Shown here one piece after another: positions 21,314 through 30,068 of a stretch of DNA of 64,000 bases (its first letter is position 1; each line of letters starts with the position of its first letter). Under the pieces are notes generated by a model, which ran no database searches, had not been told where the DNA came from, and saw only the letters and a program-made list of their open reading frames with translations. This stretch comes from [Mycobacterium] vasticus (lineage in GTDB: Bacteria; Actinomycetota; Actinomycetes; Mycobacteriales; Mycobacteriaceae), in NCBI RefSeq assembly GCF_020181595.1, contig NZ_CP084028.1, positions 2,818,401 to 2,882,400 on the forward strand, in the 5' to 3' direction. Position numbers and translations under genes: made by a program.

Positions 21314-21319
21314 ACCATA
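21314..21319 (-). promoter_or_regulatory. -10 element (TATGGT) of the DUF4139 gene
   Basis: TANNNT hexamer on the minus strand ending seven bases before the ATG at 21307; fits a leaderless transcript and supports the short start. Confidence 0.5.
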
Positions 21320-21345
21320 ACCGTCGGCACAGACAGTCGGGGCTG

Positions 21346-22125
21346 CTACGTCGATGTGCCGGTGGCGGATTCCGCGAGGCCGGCCCGTTCGACGCTGAGC
21401 AGGCTCTCCGCCCGGTGTTCTCGGCGGTAGGCACTGGCACCGCCGTTGATGCCGAAGAGCCGTTTGCTCCACAGCAGCCACCCGACCGCCACGACATTGA
21501 CCGCCAGGGCCGCCACCCGCAGCGTCGTCACCTTCTCGGTGAGCTCGTAGATTTCGAACGGCAGAAACACGCTGGTCGCGATCACCGCGAAGTACTCGCC
21601 CCACCGGCGCACCAACCACAGGCCGACGGCCTCGATCAGTTCGATCGCGGCATAGGCGAACAGGCCCGCCGCGATCAACAGGAACGTCGATGACGACCAG
21701 CTCAGCGCTTGGCCGATGTGGTGCAGGATCTTCGAGTCGTCGGGGTTCCACCCGATCTGTTCGGCCAACGGCCGCAGCAACGGAATGTCGTGTGCGAATG
21801 CCTGCTGCAACTGCTCCCGCGAGCCGCGGACCTTGAGCACGCCGGTGGCCAGCAGCAGGAGCAGGGCGCCTCTGACGGCGCGTTCCACCGCGAGTACCCG
21901 CATCAGGGTCCGGTCCCGCAGCAACCGGCCACGCGGAATCTCCGGCGCGGTGTCGGCCGGACCTCGACTACGCGGCGGGCCGACGACGAATGTCTCGCAC
22001 CGCAGGCAGCGCCACGCCTCCCCGACCGGGGTGTCGACCCGCAGCCGCTCCCGCAGCTCGGGTTCGTCGGGCGCGAAGGTGGCATGCCCACGCAGACCGC
22101 ACGATCGCAGCGCGAAATTCACCAT
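21346..22125 (-). CDS. DUF2127 family membrane protein
   Basis: A 259-residue protein with an N-terminal cysteine cluster (RSCGLRG and WRCLRCETF) that looks like a small zinc site, then DUF2127-type TM helices (RGALLLLLATGVLKV, FLLIAAGLFAYAAIELIEAVGLW, GEYFAVIATSVFLPFEIYEL, VAALAVNVVAVGWLLW). The motif YELTEK is typical of the family. Function unknown. It lies just upstream of the DUF4139 gene on the same strand (38 bases apart), although that gene has its own promoter. I do not recall either gene at this place in M. tuberculosis. Confidence 0.82.
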   Translation of the reverse strand: MVNFALRSCGLRGHATFAPDEPELRERLRVDTPVGEAWRCLRCETFVVGPPRSRGPADTAPEIPRGRLLRDRTLMRVLAVERAVRGALLLLLATGVLKVRGSREQLQQAFAHDIPLLRPLAEQIGWNPDDSKILHHIGQALSWSSSTFLLIAAGLFAYAAIELIEAVGLWLVRRWGEYFAVIATSVFLPFEIYELTEKVTTLRVAALAVNVVAVGWLLWSKRLFGINGGASAYRREHRAESLLSVERAGLAESATGTST

Positions 22126-22296
22126 GGGAGACAGTGTGTCAAGGATTACGTCACCACGATCGCACCAGCACCACGCTGGGCAAACGCACCCCGAAATCGC
22201 GCCTAGGCTGGAAAGCGGGCAGCCAGCCGAAAATTACTTCGCTAAGCTATGCAATACGTCGTTGAGTCCACAGATCCAAAGAGGGGTATCACCACC

Positions 22297-23349
22297 ATGG
22301 GCACCGTTTCCGCTTACGCCGCCACCTCGGCCACCGACCCGCTGAGCCCAACCACTATCACCCGCCGGGACCCCGGCCCGCACGACGTGGCATTCGACAT
22401 CGCCTTCGCCGGTATCTGCCACTCCGACATCCACACCGTCAAAGCCGAGTGGGGCGCCCCGACCTATCCCCTGGTTCCCGGCCACGAGATCGCCGGTGTG
22501 GTGACCGCGGTGGGGTCCGAGGTCACCAAGTACAAGGTCGGTGACCGCGTCGGCGTCGGCTGCTTCGTCGACTCCTGCCGGCAGTGCCCCAGCTGCCTGG
22601 CCGGCAATGAGCAGTACTGCACCGGCGGCGGCATGGTCGGCACCTACGCCGGCGTCGGCCGCGACGGCCAGCCGACCCAGGGCGGCTACAGCGGCGCGAT
22701 CGTCGTCGACGAGAACTACGTGCTGGCCATCCCCGACGAGATCCCCCTGGACGCCGCAGCTCCCCTGCTGTGCGCGGGCGTCACCACCTATTCGCCGCTG
22801 CGGCACTGGAATGTCGGCCCCGGCAAGCGGATTGCGGTCGTCGGCCTGGGCGGGCTGGGCCACATGGCCGTCAAACTCGGGACCGCGATGGGCGCCGAGG
22901 TCACCGTGCTGTCGCAGTCGCTGAAGAAGATGGAGGACGGGCTGCGCCTGGGCGCCCAGCACTACTACGCCACCAGCGACCCGAACACCTTCAAGAAGCT
23001 GCGCAACGGGTTCGACGTCATCCTCAACACCGTCTCGGCCAGCCTGGACCTGGGTGCGTATCTGAACCTGCTCACCCTGGACGGCACGTTGGTGGAGTTG
23101 GGCATGCCGGAGAGCGCGCTGGCGGTGCCGCCGGGGCCGCTGGTCCGAATGCGGCGCAGCGTGTCGGGTTCGTTGATCGGCGGGATCGCCGAGACCCAGG
23201 AGATGCTGGACTTCTGCGCCGAGCACGGTGTGCGACCCGAGATCGAGGTCATCGAGCCCGACTACATCAACACCGCCTACGAGCGGGTGCTCGCCTCGGA
23301 TGTGCGCTACCGGTTCGTCATCGACACCGAGTCGCTGCGGCAGTCCTGA
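22297..23349 (+). CDS. adhC: NADP-dependent zinc alcohol dehydrogenase AdhC
   Basis: Medium-chain zinc alcohol dehydrogenase of the cinnamyl-alcohol-dehydrogenase/YahK type, 350 residues, reducing or oxidising aldehydes and alcohols with NADP(H). Catalytic zinc ligands are in GICHSD and PGHEIAG, the structural zinc ligands in [15 protein letters not shown], and the nucleotide site is [11 protein letters not shown]. The ATG at 22297 follows GAGGGG at a good distance; the frame opens at 22249 but without family-like sequence. Matches Rv3045 in order after fecB. Convergent with the MFS gene. Confidence 0.95.
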   Translation: MGTVSAYAATSATDPLSPTTITRRDPGPHDVAFDIAFAGICHSDIHTVKAEWGAPTYPLVPGHEIAGVVTAVGSEVTKYKVGDRVGVGCFVDSCRQCPSCLAGNEQYCTGGGMVGTYAGVGRDGQPTQGGYSGAIVVDENYVLAIPDEIPLDAAAPLLCAGVTTYSPLRHWNVGPGKRIAVVGLGGLGHMAVKLGTAMGAEVTVLSQSLKKMEDGLRLGAQHYYATSDPNTFKKLRNGFDVILNTVSASLDLGAYLNLLTLDGTLVELGMPESALAVPPGPLVRMRRSVSGSLIGGIAETQEMLDFCAEHGVRPEIEVIEPDYINTAYERVLASDVRYRFVIDTESLRQS

Positions 23350-23353
23350 GTCC

Positions 23354-24628
23354 TCACACGTAGCGGTTACGCCCGGCCAGGGCACCCGAAATCGTCTGCA
23401 CCAAGTAGACGGCCAGCATCATCAGCCACGGCACCGTCCATCCGCCGCTGACGTGATGCAGCAGGCCGAACAGGAATGGACCGACGCCGGCGAGCAGATA
23501 CCCGAAGCCCTGCGCCATCCCGGACAGGCTCACGGTGTCTTGGGCGTCGCGGGCTCGCAGTGCGATCACGGTGAGCGCCAACGAGAAGACGCTCATGCCC
23601 AGGCCCACCAGCACGCTCCACAGCAGCGGGGCTGCCGCAGGCGCGATCAGCAGACCGAGCATGCCGGTGATGCCGAGCACCCCCAGCCCGACGATCCAGC
23701 CGCTCTGGCTTTCGCTGCGGGCGGCCAGCGGGGAGACCACCAGGCTGATCGGCACCGCGATCAGCGAGATCAGGCCGAGCAGCAGGCCGGCGCGCGCGTC
23801 GCTCATGCCGGTCTCGATCAGCACTTCGGGCAGCCAACCCATCACCACGTAGGCCAGAAACGACTGGGTGCCGAAGAACAGCGTGACGGTCCAGGCCAGC
23901 CTGCTACCCAGCAATGACCGGCCCTTGGTCGTGCTCGCCGGTGAACTCGTTGCGCCCCTGTCGAATCCGCGCGAACCCACCACCCATGCCGCGAAGGCCA
24001 ACAGCGCGAGCGCGCTCCAGGTACCCAGCGCCGATCGCCAGCCGCCCAGCGCATCGTCGAGCAGCGGGGTGACCGCCGAACCCATGGCCCCGCCGCCTTG
24101 CAGTGCCGCGGTGTAGACACCGGTCATCAGACCCACCTGCGCCGGGAAAGAGCCCCTGATGACCACCGGGATCAGCACGTTGATCAGCGCAATGCCGGCG
24201 GTGGCGACCAGGGTTCCGCCGAGCACGACCAACGGCCCGTCGCAGACCCGGATCAGCAGTCCCGCAACGAGGGTGAGCAGCGCGGCAGAGATGGTGCGGC
24301 CCAATCCGATCCGCCGCGACAACCACGGCGCCGCCAGCCCGGCTCCGGCGAAGCACAGGCCCGGCAGGGTGGTCAGCACGCCGGCCCAGGTGTCCGAGGC
24401 GCCCAGGGCGCCGCGCATCTCCGGCAGCAGCGGCCCCACGCTGGTGATCGCCGGGCGCAGGTTCACCGCGGTCAACACCACCGCGACGGTCAGCAGTGCG
24501 CCGCCGGCCGCCATCGCCGCGGGCTGGATCTCGGTGGCGCCGTCGAGCTCCAGTTCAAGGTCATGCTCGTACCGACCGAGCGTTTCGTTGCGCGGGCGGC
24601 AGGTCACCTGAAGTAGGGTCGCATACAT
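23354..24628 (-). CDS. MFS transporter, CynX/NimT (cyanate-type) family
   Basis: A 424-residue major facilitator with about 12 TM helices. The N-terminal VNLRPAITSVGPLLPEMR motif is characteristic of CynX/NimT transporters. The substrate is unknown; family members move cyanate, nitroimidazole or other small anions. No ribosome-binding site precedes the ATG at 24628, so a later start is possible. It is divergent from a FadR/GntR regulator only 27 bases away, a pairing common in mycobacteria, so the regulator very likely controls it. Confidence 0.88.
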   Translation of the reverse strand: MYATLLQVTCRPRNETLGRYEHDLELELDGATEIQPAAMAAGGALLTVAVVLTAVNLRPAITSVGPLLPEMRGALGASDTWAGVLTTLPGLCFAGAGLAAPWLSRRIGLGRTISAALLTLVAGLLIRVCDGPLVVLGGTLVATAGIALINVLIPVVIRGSFPAQVGLMTGVYTAALQGGGAMGSAVTPLLDDALGGWRSALGTWSALALLAFAAWVVGSRGFDRGATSSPASTTKGRSLLGSRLAWTVTLFFGTQSFLAYVVMGWLPEVLIETGMSDARAGLLLGLISLIAVPISLVVSPLAARSESQSGWIVGLGVLGITGMLGLLIAPAAAPLLWSVLVGLGMSVFSLALTVIALRARDAQDTVSLSGMAQGFGYLLAGVGPFLFGLLHHVSGGWTVPWLMMLAVYLVQTISGALAGRNRYV

Positions 24629-24655
24629 CCGATGATTGGGTGAAGGGAGGATGCT

Positions 24656-25330
24656 GTGCCGTTGGTCACCACCCGCCGCACCGGTTTGGTCGATCAGGTG
24701 ATCGACCAGCTACGAGCGTCGGTGACGGCCGGAGAATGGCCGGTCGATTCACGCATCCCGCCCGAGCCGGAACTCGCCGAAGCCCTCGGCGTCGGCCGCA
24801 ACACCGTGCGCGAGGCGGTCCGGGCACTGGCCCACAGCGGCATCCTGGAGGTCCGTCAGGGCGACGGGACCTACGTGCGCGCCACCAGCGAGGTGTCCGG
24901 CGCCGTACGACGATTGTGCGGATCCGAGCTGCGCGACGTGCTACAGGTGCGACGGTGCCTGGAGGTGGAGGGGGCACGGCTGGCCGCGGCCGCCCGCACC
25001 GACGAGGACCTGGCGCGGTTGCGCGCACTGTTGGATCGCCGCGACTCCCACCAGGAGCAGGGCCGACACCAGGACTTCATCCGGTCCGACACCGATTTCC
25101 ATCTCGCGGTGGTCGCCTGCTCGCACAATCCGGTCTTGACCGAGCTGTACTGCGGACTCACCGAGGTGCTGATGGCCAGTGTGGCCAGCACCAGCGCGAA
25201 ACCCGTTCAGTCAGACCAGATCCGGCACCGGGGCCTGGTGGAGGCGATCGCCGCGCGCGACGTCGAGGCGGCCGGTCGCGAGGCGGGCGGCTTCCTCAAC
25301 GAACTTCTGGAGGGGCTGCCTACCTGCTGA
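24656..25330 (+). CDS. FadR-subfamily GntR transcriptional regulator
   Basis: A 224-residue regulator. The winged HTH covers about residues 8-75 (LAEALGVGRNTVREAVRALAHSG then VRQGDGTYV), and the C-terminal FCD ligand domain contains the metal-site histidine in DTDFHLAVV and later RHRGLVEAI. The GTG start has GGGAGG six bases upstream. It shares a 27-base divergent gap with the MFS gene, so its operator must overlap both promoters; CATCCGATG near 24626-24634 is an imperfect dyad there. Its end abuts the DoxX gene, convergent. Confidence 0.9.
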   Translation: MPLVTTRRTGLVDQVIDQLRASVTAGEWPVDSRIPPEPELAEALGVGRNTVREAVRALAHSGILEVRQGDGTYVRATSEVSGAVRRLCGSELRDVLQVRRCLEVEGARLAAAARTDEDLARLRALLDRRDSHQEQGRHQDFIRSDTDFHLAVVACSHNPVLTELYCGLTEVLMASVASTSAKPVQSDQIRHRGLVEAIAARDVEAAGREAGGFLNELLEGLPTC

Positions 25331-25335
25331 GCCGG

Positions 25336-25749
25336 TCAGGCGCGCCGAAGCCCCAACACCCGCAACAGTTCCGGCCGGCGAAGGATCAGCGCAATCCACA
25401 GCAGCACGCCGACATACACCCCGGACAACACAAAGCCGGCCAGCGGCTTGTCGGCATGCAGATTCATGGTCACCGCGCCACCCAGGTAGGCGGTCAGGCC
25501 GAGCGCGCCCAGCACCGCGGTGCGCGGAATCAGGAAAACGACCAGGCACACCAGCAGGACCCAGCCGATCACCGCGGTCTTGTCCGGCGAAAAGCCCAGA
25601 CCTTCAGTGGCTTCGCGGGCGAACGACACACCGAGGATCTTCGGGATGCTGTCGAAGGCGAAGAACAGTGCAAGCACGGCCGTGATCACCGCGCCGGCGG
25701 TCCATGCCTTGGAGCGTTGCTGCTTGGTCGGGTCGATGTTTGCGGTCAT
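25336..25749 (-). CDS. DoxX-like small membrane protein
   Basis: A 137-residue protein with four hydrophobic helices (AVITAVLALFFAFDSIPKIL, TAVIGWVLLVCLVVFLI, AVLGALGLTAYLGGAVTM, FVLSGVYVGVLLWIALIL). The pattern with PKIL in helix 1 and AYLGGAV in helix 3 matches DoxX-type proteins. Function unknown. TAGTCT (25757-25762, minus strand) ends eight bases before the ATG, so it may be leaderless. It follows the nitrate transporter gene on the same strand at ten bases and could also be read through. Confidence 0.75.
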   Translation of the reverse strand: MTANIDPTKQQRSKAWTAGAVITAVLALFFAFDSIPKILGVSFAREATEGLGFSPDKTAVIGWVLLVCLVVFLIPRTAVLGALGLTAYLGGAVTMNLHADKPLAGFVLSGVYVGVLLWIALILRRPELLRVLGLRRA

Positions 25750-25756
25750 CTACCCG

Positions 25757-25762
25757 AGACTA
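25757..25762 (-). promoter_or_regulatory. -10 element (TAGTCT) of the DoxX-like gene
   Basis: TANNNT hexamer eight bases before the ATG at 25749, overlapping the stop-codon region of the upstream transporter gene. Confidence 0.4.
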
Positions 25763-26965
25763 GGCGCTTGTGGCCGGTTCGCGAGCGTGTAGGAATATCG
25801 CCGTGTAGCCGAACAGCAGCACCGCGGTGGCGACCAGCATCATCAGTGCAACGGTGTAATTGTTGTTCACCGGGTCGTAGGTGGCACCCATCACCAGCGG
25901 CGGGAAATAACCGCCGAGTCCACCGATGGCCGCGACGATTCCGGTGACCGAGCCGATAGACCCGGCCGGGGCACGCCGCGACACCCACGCGAAAACCCCG
26001 CCGGTGCCGATACCGAGAGCAATGGCCAGGGGAATAAACGTCAGGCCCGTCCACAGGTCCGCGGGCGGGTGGAACACCGCGATCAGCGTCTGGACGGCCA
26101 CACCCGCCAGCGCCGCCAGCACCACGTACTTGGGCAGGATGTGGTCGGCCAGCATTCCGCCCGCCAACCGGGCCAGCACGGCCGCCATGGCGAACGCCGC
26201 GGTACGTTCGCCGGCGCCCACCTGCGTGAAGTCGTAGATGGTCTTGGTGTAGATCGGCAGGTAGTTGCAGAACGCGACGAATCCGCCGAACACCAGCGCA
26301 TAGAGCACCGACATCTCCCAGGTGACCCGCAGCTTCGCGGCGGCCACCAGTTTCGGCAGCACATTGGCGGTGTTCGGGGTGAATCGCGGGCCGTTGTGCA
26401 TCACCACGGCGCACAGCAGGGCCGTGGCCGCCAGCCCCACCGCCACGATCACGTGGGTGGTGAACAGGCCGAACCACTTGACGAACCGCGGGGTGAAGAA
26501 TGCCGACACGGCGGTTCCGGCCATCCCCATGCCGAACAGCCCGGTCGCGAATCCGCGGCGCTCGGGGGCAAACCAGTTGTTGGCGAAGGGAATTCCGATC
26601 GCGAACACGGTGCCGGCGATGCCCAGGAAGAATCCGGCCACCACCATCAGCGGATAGGAACCGATCTGCGCCGCGTAGCCGACCACCAGCACCGGGATGA
26701 TCGAGGCCACCGAGACCCCGATGAACATGGTGCGGCCCCCGAAGCGGTCGGTCATCAGCCCGGTGGCGATCCGGCCCAACGCCCCCACCAGGATCGGGGT
26801 GGCCACCATCAGCGCCTGCTGGTTGGAGCTCAGCGACATCCGGGTGGCGTACTGCGTCGACAGCGGACCGACCAGATTCCACGCCCAGAAACAGATCACC
26901 GAGGCCCAGGTGGCCAGCAACAGCTGCAGTCCCGGATGCGCGGCGATGGCGCGGTCGGTGCTCAT
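25760..26965 (-). CDS. NarK/NasA-type nitrate/nitrite transporter (MFS)
   Basis: A 401-residue major facilitator of the nitrate/nitrite porter family with about 12 TM helices. Family marks are GALGRIATGLMTDRFGGR, FFLGIAGTVFAIGIPFANNWF (nitrate signature region) and the second signature GGLGGYFPPLVMGATYD. No nitrate reductase genes are nearby, so the substrate is inferred only. The start at 26965 (MSTDRAIAAHPG) has CATAAT seven bases upstream and no ribosome-binding site, consistent with a leaderless mRNA. Confidence 0.88.
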   Translation of the reverse strand: MSTDRAIAAHPGLQLLLATWASVICFWAWNLVGPLSTQYATRMSLSSNQQALMVATPILVGALGRIATGLMTDRFGGRTMFIGVSVASIIPVLVVGYAAQIGSYPLMVVAGFFLGIAGTVFAIGIPFANNWFAPERRGFATGLFGMGMAGTAVSAFFTPRFVKWFGLFTTHVIVAVGLAATALLCAVVMHNGPRFTPNTANVLPKLVAAAKLRVTWEMSVLYALVFGGFVAFCNYLPIYTKTIYDFTQVGAGERTAAFAMAAVLARLAGGMLADHILPKYVVLAALAGVAVQTLIAVFHPPADLWTGLTFIPLAIALGIGTGGVFAWVSRRAPAGSIGSVTGIVAAIGGLGGYFPPLVMGATYDPVNNNYTVALMMLVATAVLLFGYTAIFLHAREPATSA

Positions 26966-26971
26966 CACCGG

Positions 26972-26977
26972 ATTATG
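26972..26977 (-). promoter_or_regulatory. -10 element (CATAAT) of the nitrate-type transporter
   Basis: CATAAT on the minus strand, seven bases before the ATG at 26965; differs from the TATAAT consensus at one base. Confidence 0.45.
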
Positions 26978-27030
26978 CAACCACTACGTTCCGATCGCAG
27001 CTTGAATCCAGGATGTCACTCCCGGATATT

Positions 27031-27474
27031 CTACTGATCGGGTTCAGCGTTCTCCAGAACCGAGACCTCGGACCTTTTTGAAATCTTGGTGAACACAATT
27101 GAACCGACCACCCACAGGGCGGCATACGAGAGCAGATAGACAGGAATCATGACCCATATCGATGTTGACTTGAATATCATTGAGGCCACCGCCTGGAGTC
27201 CGTCACCGATGAATCCCGAGACAATAACGGTTATCAGTATTCCCAGGTAAAAATTTTCCTTTTTGACCGAAATCCTGCCGCGGGCCTTCTGCGAGATAAA
27301 CCATGCCAACACACATACCACCGCGATCGACATCGCAGCAAAAGCGATGATCAGCCAAATTGGAAGATCGCTATCGGTGTTCAACCCCGCAGAATCAAAA
27401 AATAAATTGAGGAGGATCATACCGGCAACATAGAACGGTGCAATAATCAGTATCCGTCGAATATTAATAACCAT
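27031..27474 (-). CDS. Four-TM membrane protein, candidate immunity protein of the T7SS toxin cassette
   Basis: A 147-residue protein not recognised as a named family. Hydrophobic segments are at about 8-26, 38-61, 75-100 and 106-128, with a charged loop (KARGRISVKKEN) between the second and third. The gene is much more AT-rich than its surroundings: two of its 60-base stretches count 28/60 (27241-27300) and 22/60 (27421-27480) G+C. It starts 14 bases after the stop of the WXG-domain gene with its own GGGAG eight bases before the ATG. By position and topology it is a candidate immunity protein against a membrane-active toxin (inference). Codon use suggests recent transfer. Confidence 0.75.
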   Translation of the reverse strand: MVINIRRILIIAPFYVAGMILLNLFFDSAGLNTDSDLPIWLIIAFAAMSIAVVCVLAWFISQKARGRISVKKENFYLGILITVIVSGFIGDGLQAVASMIFKSTSIWVMIPVYLLSYAALWVVGSIVFTKISKRSEVSVLENAEPDQ

Positions 27475-27488
27475 TAATACGCTCCCGC

Positions 27489-28619
27489 TTATTTCGCGCA
27501 GTCCAATGCAGCCTCGGCAGCCGTCTTTGCCGGAGCTGTGATGAGCCCTTTGGTGAATCCGCCGACGAAACCCAGGACACCGCCGGCAAGGCCACCGGGC
27601 ACAGCTCCGGCACCGCCCAACTCGGGCGAAACTACAGCACCGAGTCCGGCACCGGTCGCGGCACCTCCTAAGGCACCAGTCCCAGCACTCTTGAACCCGT
27701 CCTTGACCATATTGATCCCGATATTTTCACGGAACTCTTCTTTGACGCACTGACCAAAGTCGGCTTTCGGCTCCACCGGTGGTGCAGGAACGCGAGGTCG
27801 ATATGTAGGGATCGGGGGCGCGTCCTTTGGGACCGCGGCAGCAACCTCCGGAAGCACTGGAATCGGGCCGATCTGAGGAAGCGGACCGTGTGTCGGAGGT
27901 AATGGCTCCGCCCCTCCTCCGAATGCTTCCGGTCCCGGTGGAAACGGGTCCGTCGGACCCGGCGCAGGACTCGGCGCCAACGGCATCCCCTTGTGCCCCC
28001 AGCCCGCCAACTGGACCGCGGGTCGCCGGGTGTCGGATCTGGGCTGGTCGCTAACCCGATCGCCGGAACCAGTAGGCGCCGGTTCGTCCTGGAAGGTAAG
28101 TCCCTCGACCCCCGCCGAGACGGTCGCCAGTTGGGTGCCGATTTCGTGATCTTTGGCATGCAATGCGCCCACGCGCTGGCGGATGAATGAAGCGTGTCCC
28201 TGGGCCGCGATCTGGCGCTCGGCGAGATAGGCCTCAGAGCCTCCCTGGCGTCGGTCGATAACTGAAAAATCTTCGCCCACATAGAACTCGTCGTCGCGAG
28301 CTTCCCGGACTGCATCGAGCACGCCGTGCTTACAGGCCTGCAACGCCTCCTCACCTCGTCGCGCAGTCCGCGACGCCTGGTTCAACACGTCTGCAGGCTC
28401 GCGGACTTTCACCATGTCGGCATAGGAACGCCCGAGCGCACCCTGGCTCCCAAAACCGGTCCACACTGTGCCGCCAGGAGTAGAGATCCGGCTGTGGACC
28501 GCAGTGAACGACTCCTCCCAGTGATTGGCAGTGCGCTCCCAGTGGTCCGCCGCATCCCGCAGATACGCAGTATCCAGTGATTCAACCTGCGACAACGTCA
28601 ACGTCGGCGTTGCTGGCAT
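27489..28619 (-). CDS. WXG100-like type VII secretion substrate with glycine-zipper C-terminus, candidate membrane toxin
   Basis: A 376-residue protein in three parts. Residues 1-190 are helical with W-x-G (Trp-53, Gly-55, in GGTVWTGFG) and regularly spaced Trp/His (HWERTANHWEESF), as in N-terminal domains of mycobacterial ESX-secreted toxins. Residues 195-285 are a proline-rich linker. Residues 303-376 are Gly/Ala-rich and hydrophobic with repeated small-xxx-small spacing (GALGGAATGAGLGAVV, GGLAGGVLGFVGGF), flanked by Cys-291 and Cys-374. This resembles the glycine-zipper pore region of TspA-type toxins, while no enzymatic toxin domain is seen. The ATG directly follows the TAG of the upstream partner gene, so translation is coupled. 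Toxic activity is inference. Confidence 0.72.
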   Translation of the reverse strand: MPATPTLTLSQVESLDTAYLRDAADHWERTANHWEESFTAVHSRISTPGGTVWTGFGSQGALGRSYADMVKVREPADVLNQASRTARRGEEALQACKHGVLDAVREARDDEFYVGEDFSVIDRRQGGSEAYLAERQIAAQGHASFIRQRVGALHAKDHEIGTQLATVSAGVEGLTFQDEPAPTGSGDRVSDQPRSDTRRPAVQLAGWGHKGMPLAPSPAPGPTDPFPPGPEAFGGGAEPLPPTHGPLPQIGPIPVLPEVAAAVPKDAPPIPTYRPRVPAPPVEPKADFGQCVKEEFRENIGINMVKDGFKSAGTGALGGAATGAGLGAVVSPELGGAGAVPGGLAGGVLGFVGGFTKGLITAPAKTAAEAALDCAK

Positions 28620-28925
28620 CTAACACATCCTCGTCGTCGCAACTGCCCGCATCTTCGCCTCAGACCCTGCTTCGTTTTCGGTGTAACCGTTCGCTGCCCT
28701 GGTCAGCACCGCAGCAGTCGCCTGCATCCGCATCATGCACCTAGCACCGGCCGCCGCGACGGCGACATTGGCAGTTCTGACCGCCGCCGCACTGGCAAGC
28801 AACGACGGTCCAGCATCGACTGGGACGCCACCAACCAGCGTGCCCGCCAACGATTCACACCAGCTCGCCTCTGAGAGCAACCCACTGTCAACGACCCGCA
28901 ATGATTCAGTTTGGGGCATTTCCAT
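28620..28925 (-). CDS. Small EspC/WXG100-like partner (chaperone) of the T7SS substrate
   Basis: A 101-residue helical protein (LRVVDSGLLSEASWCESLAG ... ANGYTENEAGSEAKM) with the two-helix layout and the Tyr-x-x-x-Glu ending of EspC/ESX-associated proteins. Such proteins form heterodimers with the larger substrate and guide it to an ESX secretion machine. TATCCT (28933-28938) lies eight bases before the ATG at 28925, so it opens a leaderless three-gene transcript. Its TAG is followed directly by the ATG of the toxin-like gene. Family assignment is by layout, not by a search. Confidence 0.68.
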   Translation of the reverse strand: MEMPQTESLRVVDSGLLSEASWCESLAGTLVGGVPVDAGPSLLASAAAVRTANVAVAAAGARCMMRMQATAAVLTRAANGYTENEAGSEAKMRAVATTRMC

Positions 28926-28932
28926 GCGGCAA

Positions 28933-28938
28933 AGGATA
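28933..28938 (-). promoter_or_regulatory. -10 element (TATCCT) of the T7SS cassette
   Basis: TANNNT hexamer eight bases upstream of the first gene of the cassette; no ribosome-binding site between. Gives the cassette its own promoter separate from nrdF. Confidence 0.5.
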
Positions 28939-28994
28939 CCGTCGCGGTCCGGATCAGCGCTGCTGCGAAGGATGCACGGCGCCGCCCAGCCGGA

Positions 28995-30011
<1,017 letters not shown>

Positions 30012-30068
30012 CTACCCCTGGGGGGCGACAACCGACGGCAACACTAGAAGTTGTGTCTGCGTGTCGCC

